Of a DNA stretch of 19,503 nt, positions 1 to 6,896 are shown piece by piece. The notes below the pieces were generated by a model. It did no database searches. It saw nothing but the letters and a program-made list of their open reading frames with translations, and was not told the DNA's origin. Origin of the DNA: Phenylobacterium aquaticum. Lineage in GTDB: Bacteria; Pseudomonadota; Alphaproteobacteria; Caulobacterales; Caulobacteraceae. The first letter of the stretch is position 1. Each line of letters opens with the position of its first letter. The position numbers were made by a program, and so were the translations under genes. The DNA lies in assembly GCF_947378715.1 (NCBI RefSeq), contig NZ_CANCLE010000067.1:1-19503 (forward strand), in the 5' to 3' direction.

Positions 1-151
1 TCGTTCCCTCGACCAGCACTGACCAGCCGGGATGGGCGACCTGGTCGGCCGCCGTGAACACCCGGTCGGGCTTGAGCAACAGGGTCTCGGCATGGGCGGC
101 CCCGGCGAGCGAGAGGGCGGTGAGGGCGACGGCGATCAGGCGGCGGGACAA
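1..151 (-). CDS. Secreted amidohydrolase family protein, N-terminal fragment
   Basis: Only the first 50 codons are in the window; the gene runs off the left edge. The reading starts at a TTG (149-151), with GGAG six bases upstream on the minus strand. The protein begins with a short basic stretch, a hydrophobic core (LIAVALTALSLAG) and an AHA cleavage site, which is a classic Sec signal peptide. The mature start, ETLLLKPDRVF followed by HPGWSVLVEGT, resembles the small N-terminal beta-barrel of metal-dependent amidohydrolases (imidazolonepropionase / Xaa-Pro dipeptidase-like). The metal ligands lie outside the window, so the substrate cannot be assessed. The product is probably periplasmic. 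The family call rests on the N-terminus alone. The gene is divergent from the histidine kinase, with about 250 bases between them. Confidence 0.65.
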   Translation of the reverse strand, partial: MSRRLIAVALTALSLAGAAHAETLLLKPDRVFTAADQVAHPGWSVLVEGT

Positions 152-399
152 GGCGGGCTCCGGACACGATTTGCGGCGACGATAGCCAGGGGGCGATCGG
201 TCGTCGCGCCTGATCGCGGCACGCGTCCTGGATTTCCGGATGCGAGCCGGTGAAACACCAAAAAATCAACAAGCTAGACCATTGGCCGGCGACAGAACGC
301 GCTTTCTCTTTCGGCCGCCAGGCCCTAAGGCGACTTGGCGGCGGTTTCGATCGTCCGGGACCGTCTGCGGGCGGAGGCCGAGCTTGGAGTAGGGGTGAC

Positions 400-1482
400 A
401 TGGCCGCCGACGAAACCCCGCCTCAGGTCGAGCGCCTGATGGACACGCCCGATCTGGCCACGGCCTTGGACAGCGATCAGTTCAAGCAGTTCCTGGACCA
501 GGTGCCGGTCGCCATCGCGGTCGCCGAACTGACCCCATCCGAACGCATCGTCTACGCCAATGAGGAGTTCCTGCGCCTGACCGGCCAGGAGATCGACGCG
601 GTCCTCGGCGGACGCTGGGAGAGCCTGCCGGGAACGGCGACCGGCGCCCGGGACTCGACCACCCTGGCGGCGGCGGTCGGCGCGGAACGCGACTATGTCG
701 GCTCCTTCACCATCCCGCGCGCCGAGACCAGCATCGTGGTCGACGCCTGGTCCAACGTCATCGAGGACGACGCGGCCCGTGCGGTTTTCCGGCTGGTCGC
801 CCTGGTCGAGACGACCGGGCGGGACGGGGCGGTGCTGGACGAGCTGCAGGAGCTGGCGCGGGTGAAGGACCTGCAGCTGCAGGAGCTGCAGCATCGCGTG
901 AAGAACAATCTTCAGATGATCACCGCCCTCATCCGGCTGGAGTCCAAGGGGCTGGCGGATCGGGCTCTGGGCGACGGATACGACCGGCTGGCCGGCCGCG
1001 TGGAGGCGCTGGGCCTGCTCTATCACGCGCTCAGCGACACCGGGCTGGATGGCGCGGTCGACCTTGGCGTCTATCTGAGCGAGATCGCCTCGGCGGTCAT
1101 GCGCGCCCACGCTGTCGAGGGCATCCATCTCAATCTCCAGGTCGACACCTGGCTCGTCACCCTGGACGTGGCCATGCCGGTCGGGCTGGTGGTCAATGAG
1201 CTGCTGACCAACGCCCTGAAGCACGCCTTCAAGGGGCGGGACGGCGGCACGATCACCCTGCACAGCCTCAACTCCGCTGACGGTTGCCAGGTGATCGTGG
1301 CCGATGACGGGGTGGGCCTGACTGCGGGCGACCTGTGGCCGAGGCCGGGCAAGCTCTCGGCCCTGATCGTCCGCTCCCTGCTGCAGAACGCCAAGGCGAG
1401 CATCGACGTCCGGTCCGCGCCCGGCGAGGGCGTCAAGGTGACCATGTCGTTCCGCAACGAGGACGCCGCGCCCGCAACCTAA
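400..1482 (+). CDS. PAS domain sensor histidine kinase, HisKA_2 type
   Basis: This is a cytoplasmic sensor kinase of about 360 residues with no membrane segments. A PAS domain (about residues 25-140) holds the typical IVYANEEFLRLTG segment. It lacks the cysteine-bearing GRNCRFLQ motif of LOV photosensors and has GRWESLPG instead, so it is not a flavin-LOV photoreceptor. A helical HisKA_2 dimerisation domain follows, with phospho-acceptor His165 in LQHRVKNNLQ. The ATPase domain shows an N-box (NELLTNALKH, Asn266/Asn271) and a G-box (DDGVGL, 302-307). The reading frame is open back to 250, but ATG 400 is preferred because GGAG and AGGGG lie just upstream and the upstream codons look non-coding. 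ATG 439 is an alternative. No response regulator is adjacent, so its partner is encoded elsewhere. Kinases of this class often feed general-stress or single-domain regulators in alphaproteobacteria. The stop codon overlaps the convergent hydrolase stop by 4 bases. Confidence 0.9.
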   Translation: MAADETPPQVERLMDTPDLATALDSDQFKQFLDQVPVAIAVAELTPSERIVYANEEFLRLTGQEIDAVLGGRWESLPGTATGARDSTTLAAAVGAERDYVGSFTIPRAETSIVVDAWSNVIEDDAARAVFRLVALVETTGRDGAVLDELQELARVKDLQLQELQHRVKNNLQMITALIRLESKGLADRALGDGYDRLAGRVEALGLLYHALSDTGLDGAVDLGVYLSEIASAVMRAHAVEGIHLNLQVDTWLVTLDVAMPVGLVVNELLTNALKHAFKGRDGGTITLHSLNSADGCQVIVADDGVGLTAGDLWPRPGKLSALIVRSLLQNAKASIDVRSAPGEGVKVTMSFRNEDAAPAT

Positions 1483-2870
1483 GACCCCGCCGCCGGCTTC
1501 GCCGCAAGGGCGGCCAGGGTCTCGCGGGTCAATTGGAACAGGCCGTCGATGTCGCCGCCGGCGCTGTTGCTCGGGCCCAGCTGGACGATCACCAGGTGGT
1601 CCTTGGGCATGACCAGCATGAACTGGCCGAAGCTGCCGCGGGCCATGAAGCTGTCGGCCGGCAGGCCGTTCTGGCGGCGATGCTCGACCGCCCAGCCCTG
1701 GCCACGCTCGGTCCAGAAGCCCGCGCCATAGCCGATCATCTCCGAACCGGGTGTCTGGCGCGCGGAATAGTCGACCCAGCCGGCGGGCAGGATGCGCTGG
1801 CCGCCGACCACGCCGTCCTGGACATAGAGCTGGCCGAGCTTCGCCCAGTCGCGGGCGGGGGCGTAGAGGTGGCTGCCGCCGAGCGGCGTGCCGGTGGCGT
1901 CGAGCTCCATGACCGCGCCCGTCATGCCCAGCTTGTCGAACAGCTCGCGGCGCATGAAGGCGTGGACCGAGGCCGCGTCGCCCCCGGCCAGGTCGCGGAC
2001 GATGCGCGACAGGATCAGGGTCTCGCCATCGGCATAGGCGAAGCTCTTGCCAACGACCCCGTCCAGAGGAGCGGCGGCGGAGAAGCCGGCCATGTCCCGC
2101 TCGGCGAACATGGCCCGCGCCGAGATGTCGACCGCCGAGTTGGTCGAGGCGTTGGCGGAATTGCCCAGCTTCAGGCCCGTGCGCATGCGCAGCATGTCGT
2201 CCGGGGTGATGACGTGGCGTGGGTCGGCGGGATTGGCCCACGCGGCGACGGGGGCGGGCTTGTCCATATCGAGGCGGCCCTGGGCGACCATGATCCCGAC
2301 CAGGGCGTTGGTGGCCGACTTGGTCATGGACCAGCCGTGCAGGGGCGTCAGGGGCCCGACGCCGGGGGCGTAGCGCTCGGCGATCACCCGGCCGTCATGC
2401 AGGATGACCACCGCCTTGATGTTGCGCGTGATCTTGCCAGGCTCGGCGAAGGCGTGGTCGAGGGCGGCGATCAGGGCCGGGTCCTGGGGCGTGACGATGT
2501 CGGGGCCGGCGACGGGGGCGAGCAGCGGCGGGGCGGAGGGCGTGTCACGCAGGGCGCCCGCGCCGCGCAGGACCAGGCAGCCGAGCGGGCCGCGATAGAT
2601 GGCGCGGGCCTGGCTGAGCGGCCCGAGGCTGGCGGTGACCTCGCCCTTCGCTCGGTCCACCCGGTGGCCGACCATGCCGGCGAAGGGGCCGAGCACGGGG
2701 GCCAGCGCCTCGCGATAGGTCTGGTCCGGATCGAGATGCGAGATGAAGGTCGCCGAGCACAGCTGGTGGCTGACCAGGCCTGTGGCGACCTCGGGGGCGT
2801 GGGTGAAGCCGGCGCAGGCCGAAAGCGGCAGGGCGGCGGCAAGGAGGAGAGGGGTGAGGATGGGGCGCAT
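1479..2870 (-). CDS. Lipoprotein serine hydrolase, beta-lactamase (class C) fold
   Basis: The protein has 463 residues. It starts at ATG 2868-2870, with GGAG six bases upstream. A lipoprotein signal peptide ends in the lipobox LSAC, so Cys19 would be lipidated and the enzyme anchored in the cell envelope. An N-terminal region of about 130 residues precedes the hydrolase domain. The catalytic SxxK motif is SMTK (Ser181, Lys184). The second motif is the Tyr279 segment YADG, and the C-terminal ARGSFGQ segment matches the place of the KTG/HxG motif in this family. Members of this family (Pfam beta-lactamase, PF00144) include esterases, D-amino-peptide hydrolases and 6-aminohexanoate-dimer hydrolase-like enzymes, and true beta-lactam resistance is rare. 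The substrate is unknown. The gene lies 71 bases downstream of the membrane AraC regulator and is probably co-transcribed with it. Confidence 0.88.
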   Translation of the reverse strand: MRPILTPLLLAAALPLSACAGFTHAPEVATGLVSHQLCSATFISHLDPDQTYREALAPVLGPFAGMVGHRVDRAKGEVTASLGPLSQARAIYRGPLGCLVLRGAGALRDTPSAPPLLAPVAGPDIVTPQDPALIAALDHAFAEPGKITRNIKAVVILHDGRVIAERYAPGVGPLTPLHGWSMTKSATNALVGIMVAQGRLDMDKPAPVAAWANPADPRHVITPDDMLRMRTGLKLGNSANASTNSAVDISARAMFAERDMAGFSAAAPLDGVVGKSFAYADGETLILSRIVRDLAGGDAASVHAFMRRELFDKLGMTGAVMELDATGTPLGGSHLYAPARDWAKLGQLYVQDGVVGGQRILPAGWVDYSARQTPGSEMIGYGAGFWTERGQGWAVEHRRQNGLPADSFMARGSFGQFMLVMPKDHLVIVQLGPSNSAGGDIDGLFQLTRETLAALAAKPAAGS

Positions 2871-2941
2871 GGAAAGCTCCTGAGCGGTTGTCGCAGGGAG
2901 CTGTCGGGCGGGACGGGCGCGGGCGTCGCGCCGATTTCGAA

Positions 2942-4018
2942 TTAGGCCTGGCCGATTTCGGAATCGGCCAGGGCGCGGCGGCGATAGTCGGTGGGGGTCT
3001 GGCCGGTCTCGGCCTTGAAGGCGCGGTTGAAGGGGCCCAGCGAGGCGAAGCCGGTGTCGAGCGCGATGGTCAGGATCGGCACCTGGACCTGGGTGGGATC
3101 GGCCAGGGCGGCGCGGGCCTCGGCGATGCGGTGGCTGTTCAGGAAGGCGTTGAAGTTGCGGTGGCCAAGCCCCTGATTGATCAGCCGTCTCAGGCGATGC
3201 TCGGTCAGGCCCTGCCGCGCGGCCAAGGCCCCGATGGTCAGGCCGTCCTGGCGATAGGCCCGGTCGACCGTCATGGCGTGGTCGAGGGCGCCGGCCAGCT
3301 GGGCGTCCTCCGGCTCGAGGCGGGGCGGCGGGGCGGTCGCCTCGCGGCCGAACAGCAGTTCGCCGCCGGGAATGCGCAGCAGGGCCAGCGCCACGGCCCC
3401 GGCGACCAGGACGAGGCCCAGCGAGTCCAGCAGGCCGGCGGCCTCCGGCGCGGCCTGGCGGACGCCGGTGAGGTCGGAGAGCGCGCGCAGGCCCATATAG
3501 GCGCCGGCCACCCCGATCACCCAGAGCCGCAGGCGGCGGCGGGGCTCGACCAGGTCCCCCTTCCAGGCGGCCAGCACCTGGGCCACGGCCAGGCCGACGA
3601 AGAACAGGGTCTCCAGCGTCAGGGCCCCGGCGAACCAGGGGGCGAGGGGATGGTGGGTCGGGGCGAGGACCAGACCCTGGATCGCGCCCACCGTGACGAC
3701 CGCCAGCCAGATCAAGGCATGGGCGGGACGGGGTTTGAAGTCGTCCTCGAACAGGGCGCGGCTGAACAGCCAGAACACCACATTGCCGCCGCTGGACAGC
3801 ACCACCAGCGGGGTCGACCACAGGCCGATCTGGCCGCAGACGCCGGGCGACATGGTGATGGCGTGGGCCGCCCCGCTGATCGCGAAGGCGGCGCCCAACC
3901 GCGCGGGGATCAGGCCGCGATGGTCGCGGATCAGGATCGCGGCGACCAGGATCAGCAGGCCGCAGACCCCGCCCCGGGCGAGCAGATCAAGGTCGGCAAG
4001 GGTCGCGGCCGTGGGCAT
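2942..4018 (-). CDS. AraC-family regulator with seven-helix membrane N-terminus
   Basis: The protein has 358 residues. The N-terminal roughly 220 residues contain about seven hydrophobic helices (for example GVCGLLILVAAILI near residue 20, and LVLVAGAVALALLRI near 205). The C-terminal roughly 100 residues form the two helix-turn-helix AraC/XylS DNA-binding domain. They include IGALAARQGLTEHRLRRLI and the conserved second motif IALDTGFASLGPFNRAFK followed by GQTPTDYRR. Such proteins bind DNA while embedded in the inner membrane and probably sense an envelope or lipophilic signal. The start at 4018 is the only ATG upstream of the first helix and has no clear Shine-Dalgarno sequence, so the message may be leaderless or the start may differ. 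The position just upstream of the lipoprotein hydrolase suggests it controls that gene, which is inference. The long hairpin repeat lies immediately upstream. Confidence 0.88.
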   Translation of the reverse strand: MPTAATLADLDLLARGGVCGLLILVAAILIRDHRGLIPARLGAAFAISGAAHAITMSPGVCGQIGLWSTPLVVLSSGGNVVFWLFSRALFEDDFKPRPAHALIWLAVVTVGAIQGLVLAPTHHPLAPWFAGALTLETLFFVGLAVAQVLAAWKGDLVEPRRRLRLWVIGVAGAYMGLRALSDLTGVRQAAPEAAGLLDSLGLVLVAGAVALALLRIPGGELLFGREATAPPPRLEPEDAQLAGALDHAMTVDRAYRQDGLTIGALAARQGLTEHRLRRLINQGLGHRNFNAFLNSHRIAEARAALADPTQVQVPILTIALDTGFASLGPFNRAFKAETGQTPTDYRRRALADSEIGQA

Positions 4019-4068
4019 GGGGAAGGGGTAGCACTCGGGGGCGGAGGTGTCAGCGGCGCTGCGACATT

Positions 4069-4235
4069 GCTCCTCCCCCGCGCGAAGCGCGTCCTGGGGG
4101 AGGTGGCTCGCCGTGCAACGGCGAGACGGAGGGGGCCGCCTTCGTGAGACGGCGGCTGCGGCGGATAGGCGGCATCCGCCCCTTCGGGTCGGCCCCCTCA
4201 GGCGCTTCGCGCCAGCTCCCCCAATGGGGGAGCAG
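4069..4235. repeat. Composite hairpin-rich intergenic repeat
   Basis: This 167-base stretch is built almost wholly of inverted repeats. They are CCTCCCCC/GGGGGAGG (4072-4079 with 4096-4103), CTCGCCGT/ACGGCGAG (4107-4114 with 4118-4125), GAGGGGGCC/GGCCCCCTC (4129-4137 with 4191-4199), GCCGCC/GGCGGC (4135-4140 with 4151-4156), GCGGAT/ATCCGC (4161-4166 with 4174-4179), GGCGC/GCGCC (4201-4205 with 4209-4213) and GCTCCCCC/GGGGGAGC (4215-4222 with 4226-4233). It ends one base before the P450 stop codon. Repeats of this general look are common between genes in Caulobacteraceae. That recognition is from memory and not from a search. It may act as a terminator or RNA-processing site after the P450 gene. 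Confidence 0.75.
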
Positions 4236-5426
4236 CTAGGCCCGCTTGAACCGCAACGGCATCGTCCTGGGTCCCGAGATGAAGTTCGAGGCCAGCCACT
4301 CGGGCGGGGCGACGAGCTCGAAGTCGGTCATGCGGCTGAGCACCTCATGCAGCATGGCGTCGATCTCGATGCGGGCGATGTGCTGGCCGAGACAGTTGTG
4401 GGCGCCCGCGCCGAAGGCGATCTGGGCGTTGTCGGGGCGCGAGAGGTCCAGCGCCCCCGGCCGGTCGAACTTGGCCCCGTCGCGGTTGGCCGAGCCGAAA
4501 TACATCACCACCTTATCGCCGGCGCGGATCTGCTGGCCGCCGAGTTCGACGTCCTGCCTGGCGGTGCGGCGCATATAGATCACCGGGCTGGAATAGCGCA
4601 GCAGCTCCTCGCGGGCCGAGGGCAGGCGCCCCGTCAGATCGGCCTTCAGCCAGGCCAGCTGGTCCGGGTTCTCCATCAGGGACAGCAGGCCGCCGGAGAG
4701 CAGGTTGCGGGTGGTGTCGCCGCCGGCGTCGACCAGCAGCAGGAAGAACAGCAGGAACTCCATGTCGTCGAGCCGACGGCCGTCGACCTCGGCGGCGAGC
4801 AGGCGGCTGGCGAGATCGTCGCCCGGCCGCGCGCGCTTCTCGGCCATGACCTTGGAGCCGTATTCGAACATCTTCATCACCGCCATGCCGCCGGCGCCGG
4901 GCGCCTGGGCCTCAGGCGCAGTGTGGATGGCCTCGGTCAGGGCATAGAGCTCGCGGCCGTCATCAAGCGGCAGGCCCATCAACTCGGCGATGACGAAGGA
5001 GGGCATCTCCCCGGCCACCTCGGCCACGAAGTCGACTTCACCCTTCTCGATGACAGCGTCGATGATCTGGCGGGCCAGGGCCTGGATGCGTTCGCCCCGC
5101 AGCTTGGCGGAGGGCAGGGTGAACTCCGAGCGGATCAGCTTGCGGAACCCGGTGTGGTCCGGCGGGTCCATCATCAGCATCATCTTATAGGGGCCGAAGG
5201 CGGCGGATTCCGCGCCGGGATCGGTGATCATGATGGTGGGTTCGGAGGAAAAGGCCTGGAAGTCGCGATCGACCGCCCAGACGTCGTCATAGCGGGTGAC
5301 CGCCCAGAAGCCCGGGCCGTCCGGCTCTTCATGCCAATGGACGGGGGAGTGGTCCCGCAGCCAGTCGAACTGGGCGTGGGGCTGGCCGGCGGCGAAGCTC
5401 GCGGGGCTGAGCAGGTCGATCTTCAT
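4236..5426 (-). CDS. Cytochrome P450
   Basis: This is a soluble 396-residue P450, the usual length for a bacterial class I enzyme. The core motifs are intact: the I-helix AGGDTT (Asp237/Thr238, oxygen activation), ExxR as ELLR (Glu274, Arg277), and the heme-binding loop FGAGAHNCLGQHIA with axial ligand Cys345. The helix-C segment MDPPDHTGFRKL and the I-helix AGGDTTRN resemble CYP125/CYP142/CYP124-like enzymes that oxidise sterols, branched lipids or terpenoids. The substrate assignment is only suggestive. The ATG at 5424-5426 lies four bases after the stop of the upstream crotonase-fold gene, with only a weak ribosome site, so translation is probably coupled. No ferredoxin or ferredoxin reductase is adjacent, so the electron partners must come from elsewhere. 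Longer in-frame starts exist upstream, but they lie inside the crotonase gene and are not protein-like. Confidence 0.96.
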   Translation of the reverse strand: MKIDLLSPASFAAGQPHAQFDWLRDHSPVHWHEEPDGPGFWAVTRYDDVWAVDRDFQAFSSEPTIMITDPGAESAAFGPYKMMLMMDPPDHTGFRKLIRSEFTLPSAKLRGERIQALARQIIDAVIEKGEVDFVAEVAGEMPSFVIAELMGLPLDDGRELYALTEAIHTAPEAQAPGAGGMAVMKMFEYGSKVMAEKRARPGDDLASRLLAAEVDGRRLDDMEFLLFFLLLVDAGGDTTRNLLSGGLLSLMENPDQLAWLKADLTGRLPSAREELLRYSSPVIYMRRTARQDVELGGQQIRAGDKVVMYFGSANRDGAKFDRPGALDLSRPDNAQIAFGAGAHNCLGQHIARIEIDAMLHEVLSRMTDFELVAPPEWLASNFISGPRTMPLRFKRA

Positions 5427-5430
5427 GGGT

Positions 5431-6294
5431 CTATTCCGTCCACCAGGGATAGCGATTGGGCATGCCGGTCGAGACCTTGCCCGGAAAGTCGGGGGCGCGT
5501 TTGTCGAGGAAGGCGCCGACCCCCTCGCGGGCGTCAGGCCCGCCGCCAAGCTCCATGGCGAAGGCGCCGTCGAGCTTGAGCAGGTCGAAGGGATCGGGGG
5601 CGCCGGCGAAGCGCCAGAGCATCTGGCGGGTCAGGGCGATGGAGACCGGGGCGGTGTTCTCGGCGATCTCCAGGGCGATCTCGCGGGCGCGGGCGATGAG
5701 CTGGTCGGGCTCGACGATCTCGCTGACCAGCTGGCCGGCGAGCGCCTCCTGGGCCGTGATCAGCCGGCCGGACAGGCACCAGCGCAGGGCCTGGGAGAGG
5801 CCCACGAGCCGGGGCAGGAACCAGGCGCTGCCGGCCTCGGGCACCAGGCCCCGGCGGGCGAAGACGAAGCCGAACTTGGCGGCCGGCGTTGTAATGCGGA
5901 TGTCCATGGGCAGGGTGAGCGTCACGCCCACGCCGACGGCCGCGCCATTGATGGCGGCGATGATCGGCTTGCGGCAATTGAACATGGCGCCGACGAAACC
6001 GGCCCCGCCGCCGCGCACCCGGCCCTTGGAGCCGGAATCCTGGAAGGCCACCGAGCCCTCGGCCTGGGTGTCGAAGGCGCCCGCGCCGCCGGAGATGTCC
6101 GCCCCCGCGCAGAAGCCGCGCCCTGCCCCAGTGACGATCACCACGCGCACGGCGTCGTCTTCGTCGGCGCGCAGGAACACCTCCTCCAGCTCGGCCCCCA
6201 TGGTGGCGGTATAGGCGTTGAGCTTCTCCGGCCGGTTGAGCGTGACGGTCGCAAGCGGGCCGTCCAGCTCATAGAGCAGGGTCTGATAGGTCAT
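5431..6294 (-). CDS. Crotonase-fold enoyl-CoA hydratase/isomerase family protein
   Basis: The protein has 287 residues. It starts at ATG 6292-6294, with GGAGG six bases upstream. The crotonase fold is clear: the CoA/oxyanion segment GRGFCAGADISGG (near residue 65), the second oxyanion segment AAINGAAVGVGVTL, and a C-terminal helical part. Aligned by eye to rat mitochondrial hydratase, the two catalytic glutamates (Glu144 and Glu164) are replaced by Thr125 and Phe145. In contrast, Glu153 in LVPEAGS falls where delta3,delta2-enoyl-CoA isomerases and PaaG carry their single acidic catalyst. The protein is therefore more likely an enoyl-CoA isomerase, or another acyl-CoA-transforming crotonase, than a hydratase. 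It is first in a two-gene operon with the P450, whose start is four bases downstream. The pair probably acts on the same lipid-type substrate pathway. Confidence 0.93.
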   Translation of the reverse strand: MTYQTLLYELDGPLATVTLNRPEKLNAYTATMGAELEEVFLRADEDDAVRVVIVTGAGRGFCAGADISGGAGAFDTQAEGSVAFQDSGSKGRVRGGGAGFVGAMFNCRKPIIAAINGAAVGVGVTLTLPMDIRITTPAAKFGFVFARRGLVPEAGSAWFLPRLVGLSQALRWCLSGRLITAQEALAGQLVSEIVEPDQLIARAREIALEIAENTAPVSIALTRQMLWRFAGAPDPFDLLKLDGAFAMELGGGPDAREGVGAFLDKRAPDFPGKVSTGMPNRYPWWTE

Positions 6295-6373
6295 GGCGGT
6301 CCTCCCCGGAGGATGTTTTCCGGATTTGACGCGCGCTGACCGAGCGGCAGGCAATGGGATGTTTGCGAGCGCC

Positions 6374-6703
6374 CTAAGTCCGGCGACCGAGGAGCCTTGC
6401 CCAAAGGTCGCGCCGCCTGCGGAAGGCGACCGTGAAGGACTCCCGGAACTGGATCGGCGCGCCGAACTTGACCTTGGTGAGGCACGCCTCCGCGTCGTAG
6501 CTCGCCTGCTCAGCGCCGCTCTCGACGAAGTCCCGATAGGCCTCCGCGAACTCGCCTCGCGCGGTCTGGTTCAGGTCGCCAACCCGGATCGGCCGCCAGA
6601 GCTGGCTCAATCGCCGGGGTCGGAAGGCGGCGGCGGACGTGGAGGGGTGAAGGACGCGGCAGACGACGGCGCCATGCCCGAGGTCCTTGAGCCAGGGTTC
6701 CAT
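6374..6703 (-). CDS. Hypothetical protein, about 109 residues
   Basis: I do not recognise this protein. The codon pattern on this strand has strong third-position GC like its neighbours. The C-terminal half reads like a folded helical protein (GEFAEAYRDFVESGAEQ, then YDAEACLTKVKF), followed by an arginine-rich tail. No signal peptide or membrane segment is seen. The chosen start is ATG 6701-6703 (MEPWLKDLGH), with a purine-rich GAAGAG upstream. ATG 6749-6751 would add 16 residues but begins right at a REP-like palindrome, so it is less likely. The gene sits between cysK and the crotonase-P450 operon on the same strand, 79 bases from the crotonase start. It could be an orphan accessory gene or a remnant. 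Confidence 0.5.
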   Translation of the reverse strand: MEPWLKDLGHGAVVCRVLHPSTSAAAFRPRRLSQLWRPIRVGDLNQTARGEFAEAYRDFVESGAEQASYDAEACLTKVKFGAPIQFRESFTVAFRRRRDLWARLLGRRT

Positions 6704-6753
6704 GTCGCTCTTCGCCACTTCCGATGCGCGGTGCGCCGATGGCGCGACCATAG

Positions 6754-6792
6754 CCCTCGCCCCGCCTGCGGGGAGAGGGTTGGGTGAGGGGT
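6754..6792. repeat. REP-like palindrome, copy 1
   Basis: The arms CCCTCGCCCC (6754-6763) and GGGGAGAGGG (6770-6779) form a hairpin with one mismatch. They are followed by the tail TTGGGTGAGGGG (6780-6791). This matches the widespread proteobacterial REP-type element whose translated form often appears as spurious protein. It lies just upstream of the small unknown gene. A second copy in opposite orientation lies 57 bases away. Confidence 0.8.
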
Positions 6793-6848
6793 CTGCTGAA
6801 GTGAGATTGCAGCATCGTGCGCCGAAAGACGCACGGCTTGGCCGCGCG

Positions 6849-6890
6849 CCCCTCACCCCAACCCTCTCCCCCCGATGTGGGGAGAGGGGG
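6849..6890. repeat. REP-like palindrome, copy 2 (inverted)
   Basis: The order is the reverse complement of copy 1: the tail CCCCTCACCCCAA comes first, then the perfect 10-base arms CCCTCTCCCC (6862-6871) and GGGGAGAGGG (6879-6888) with a seven-base loop. It ends a few bases before the cysK stop codon (6897-6899), so it could stabilise the 3' end of, or terminate, the cysK transcript. No T-run follows, so it is not a standard intrinsic terminator. Confidence 0.8.
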
Positions 6891-6896
6891 CAGGCC

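Noticed and set aside
400..1482. LOV-type blue-light kinase
   Set aside because: The flavin-binding cysteine motif is missing from the PAS domain.
1479..2870. Beta-lactam resistance gene
   Set aside because: The fold and SxxK motif fit, but the lipoprotein anchor, long N-terminal region and weak YxN motif suggest a general serine hydrolase; no resistance-specific features are seen.
1479..3821. A 780-codon minus-strand open frame spanning the serine hydrolase and running through the AraC gene
   Set aside because: The part upstream of 2870 is a shadow of the AraC gene in another frame: arginine/proline/glycine-rich, low complexity, no domain. The lipoprotein start at 2870 is well supported.
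6293..6787. A plus-strand open frame of 164 codons over the small unknown gene
   Set aside because: It ends in the translated REP element (PRPACGERVG), a known source of spurious proteins, and lacks a start context. The minus-strand reading is more protein-like.
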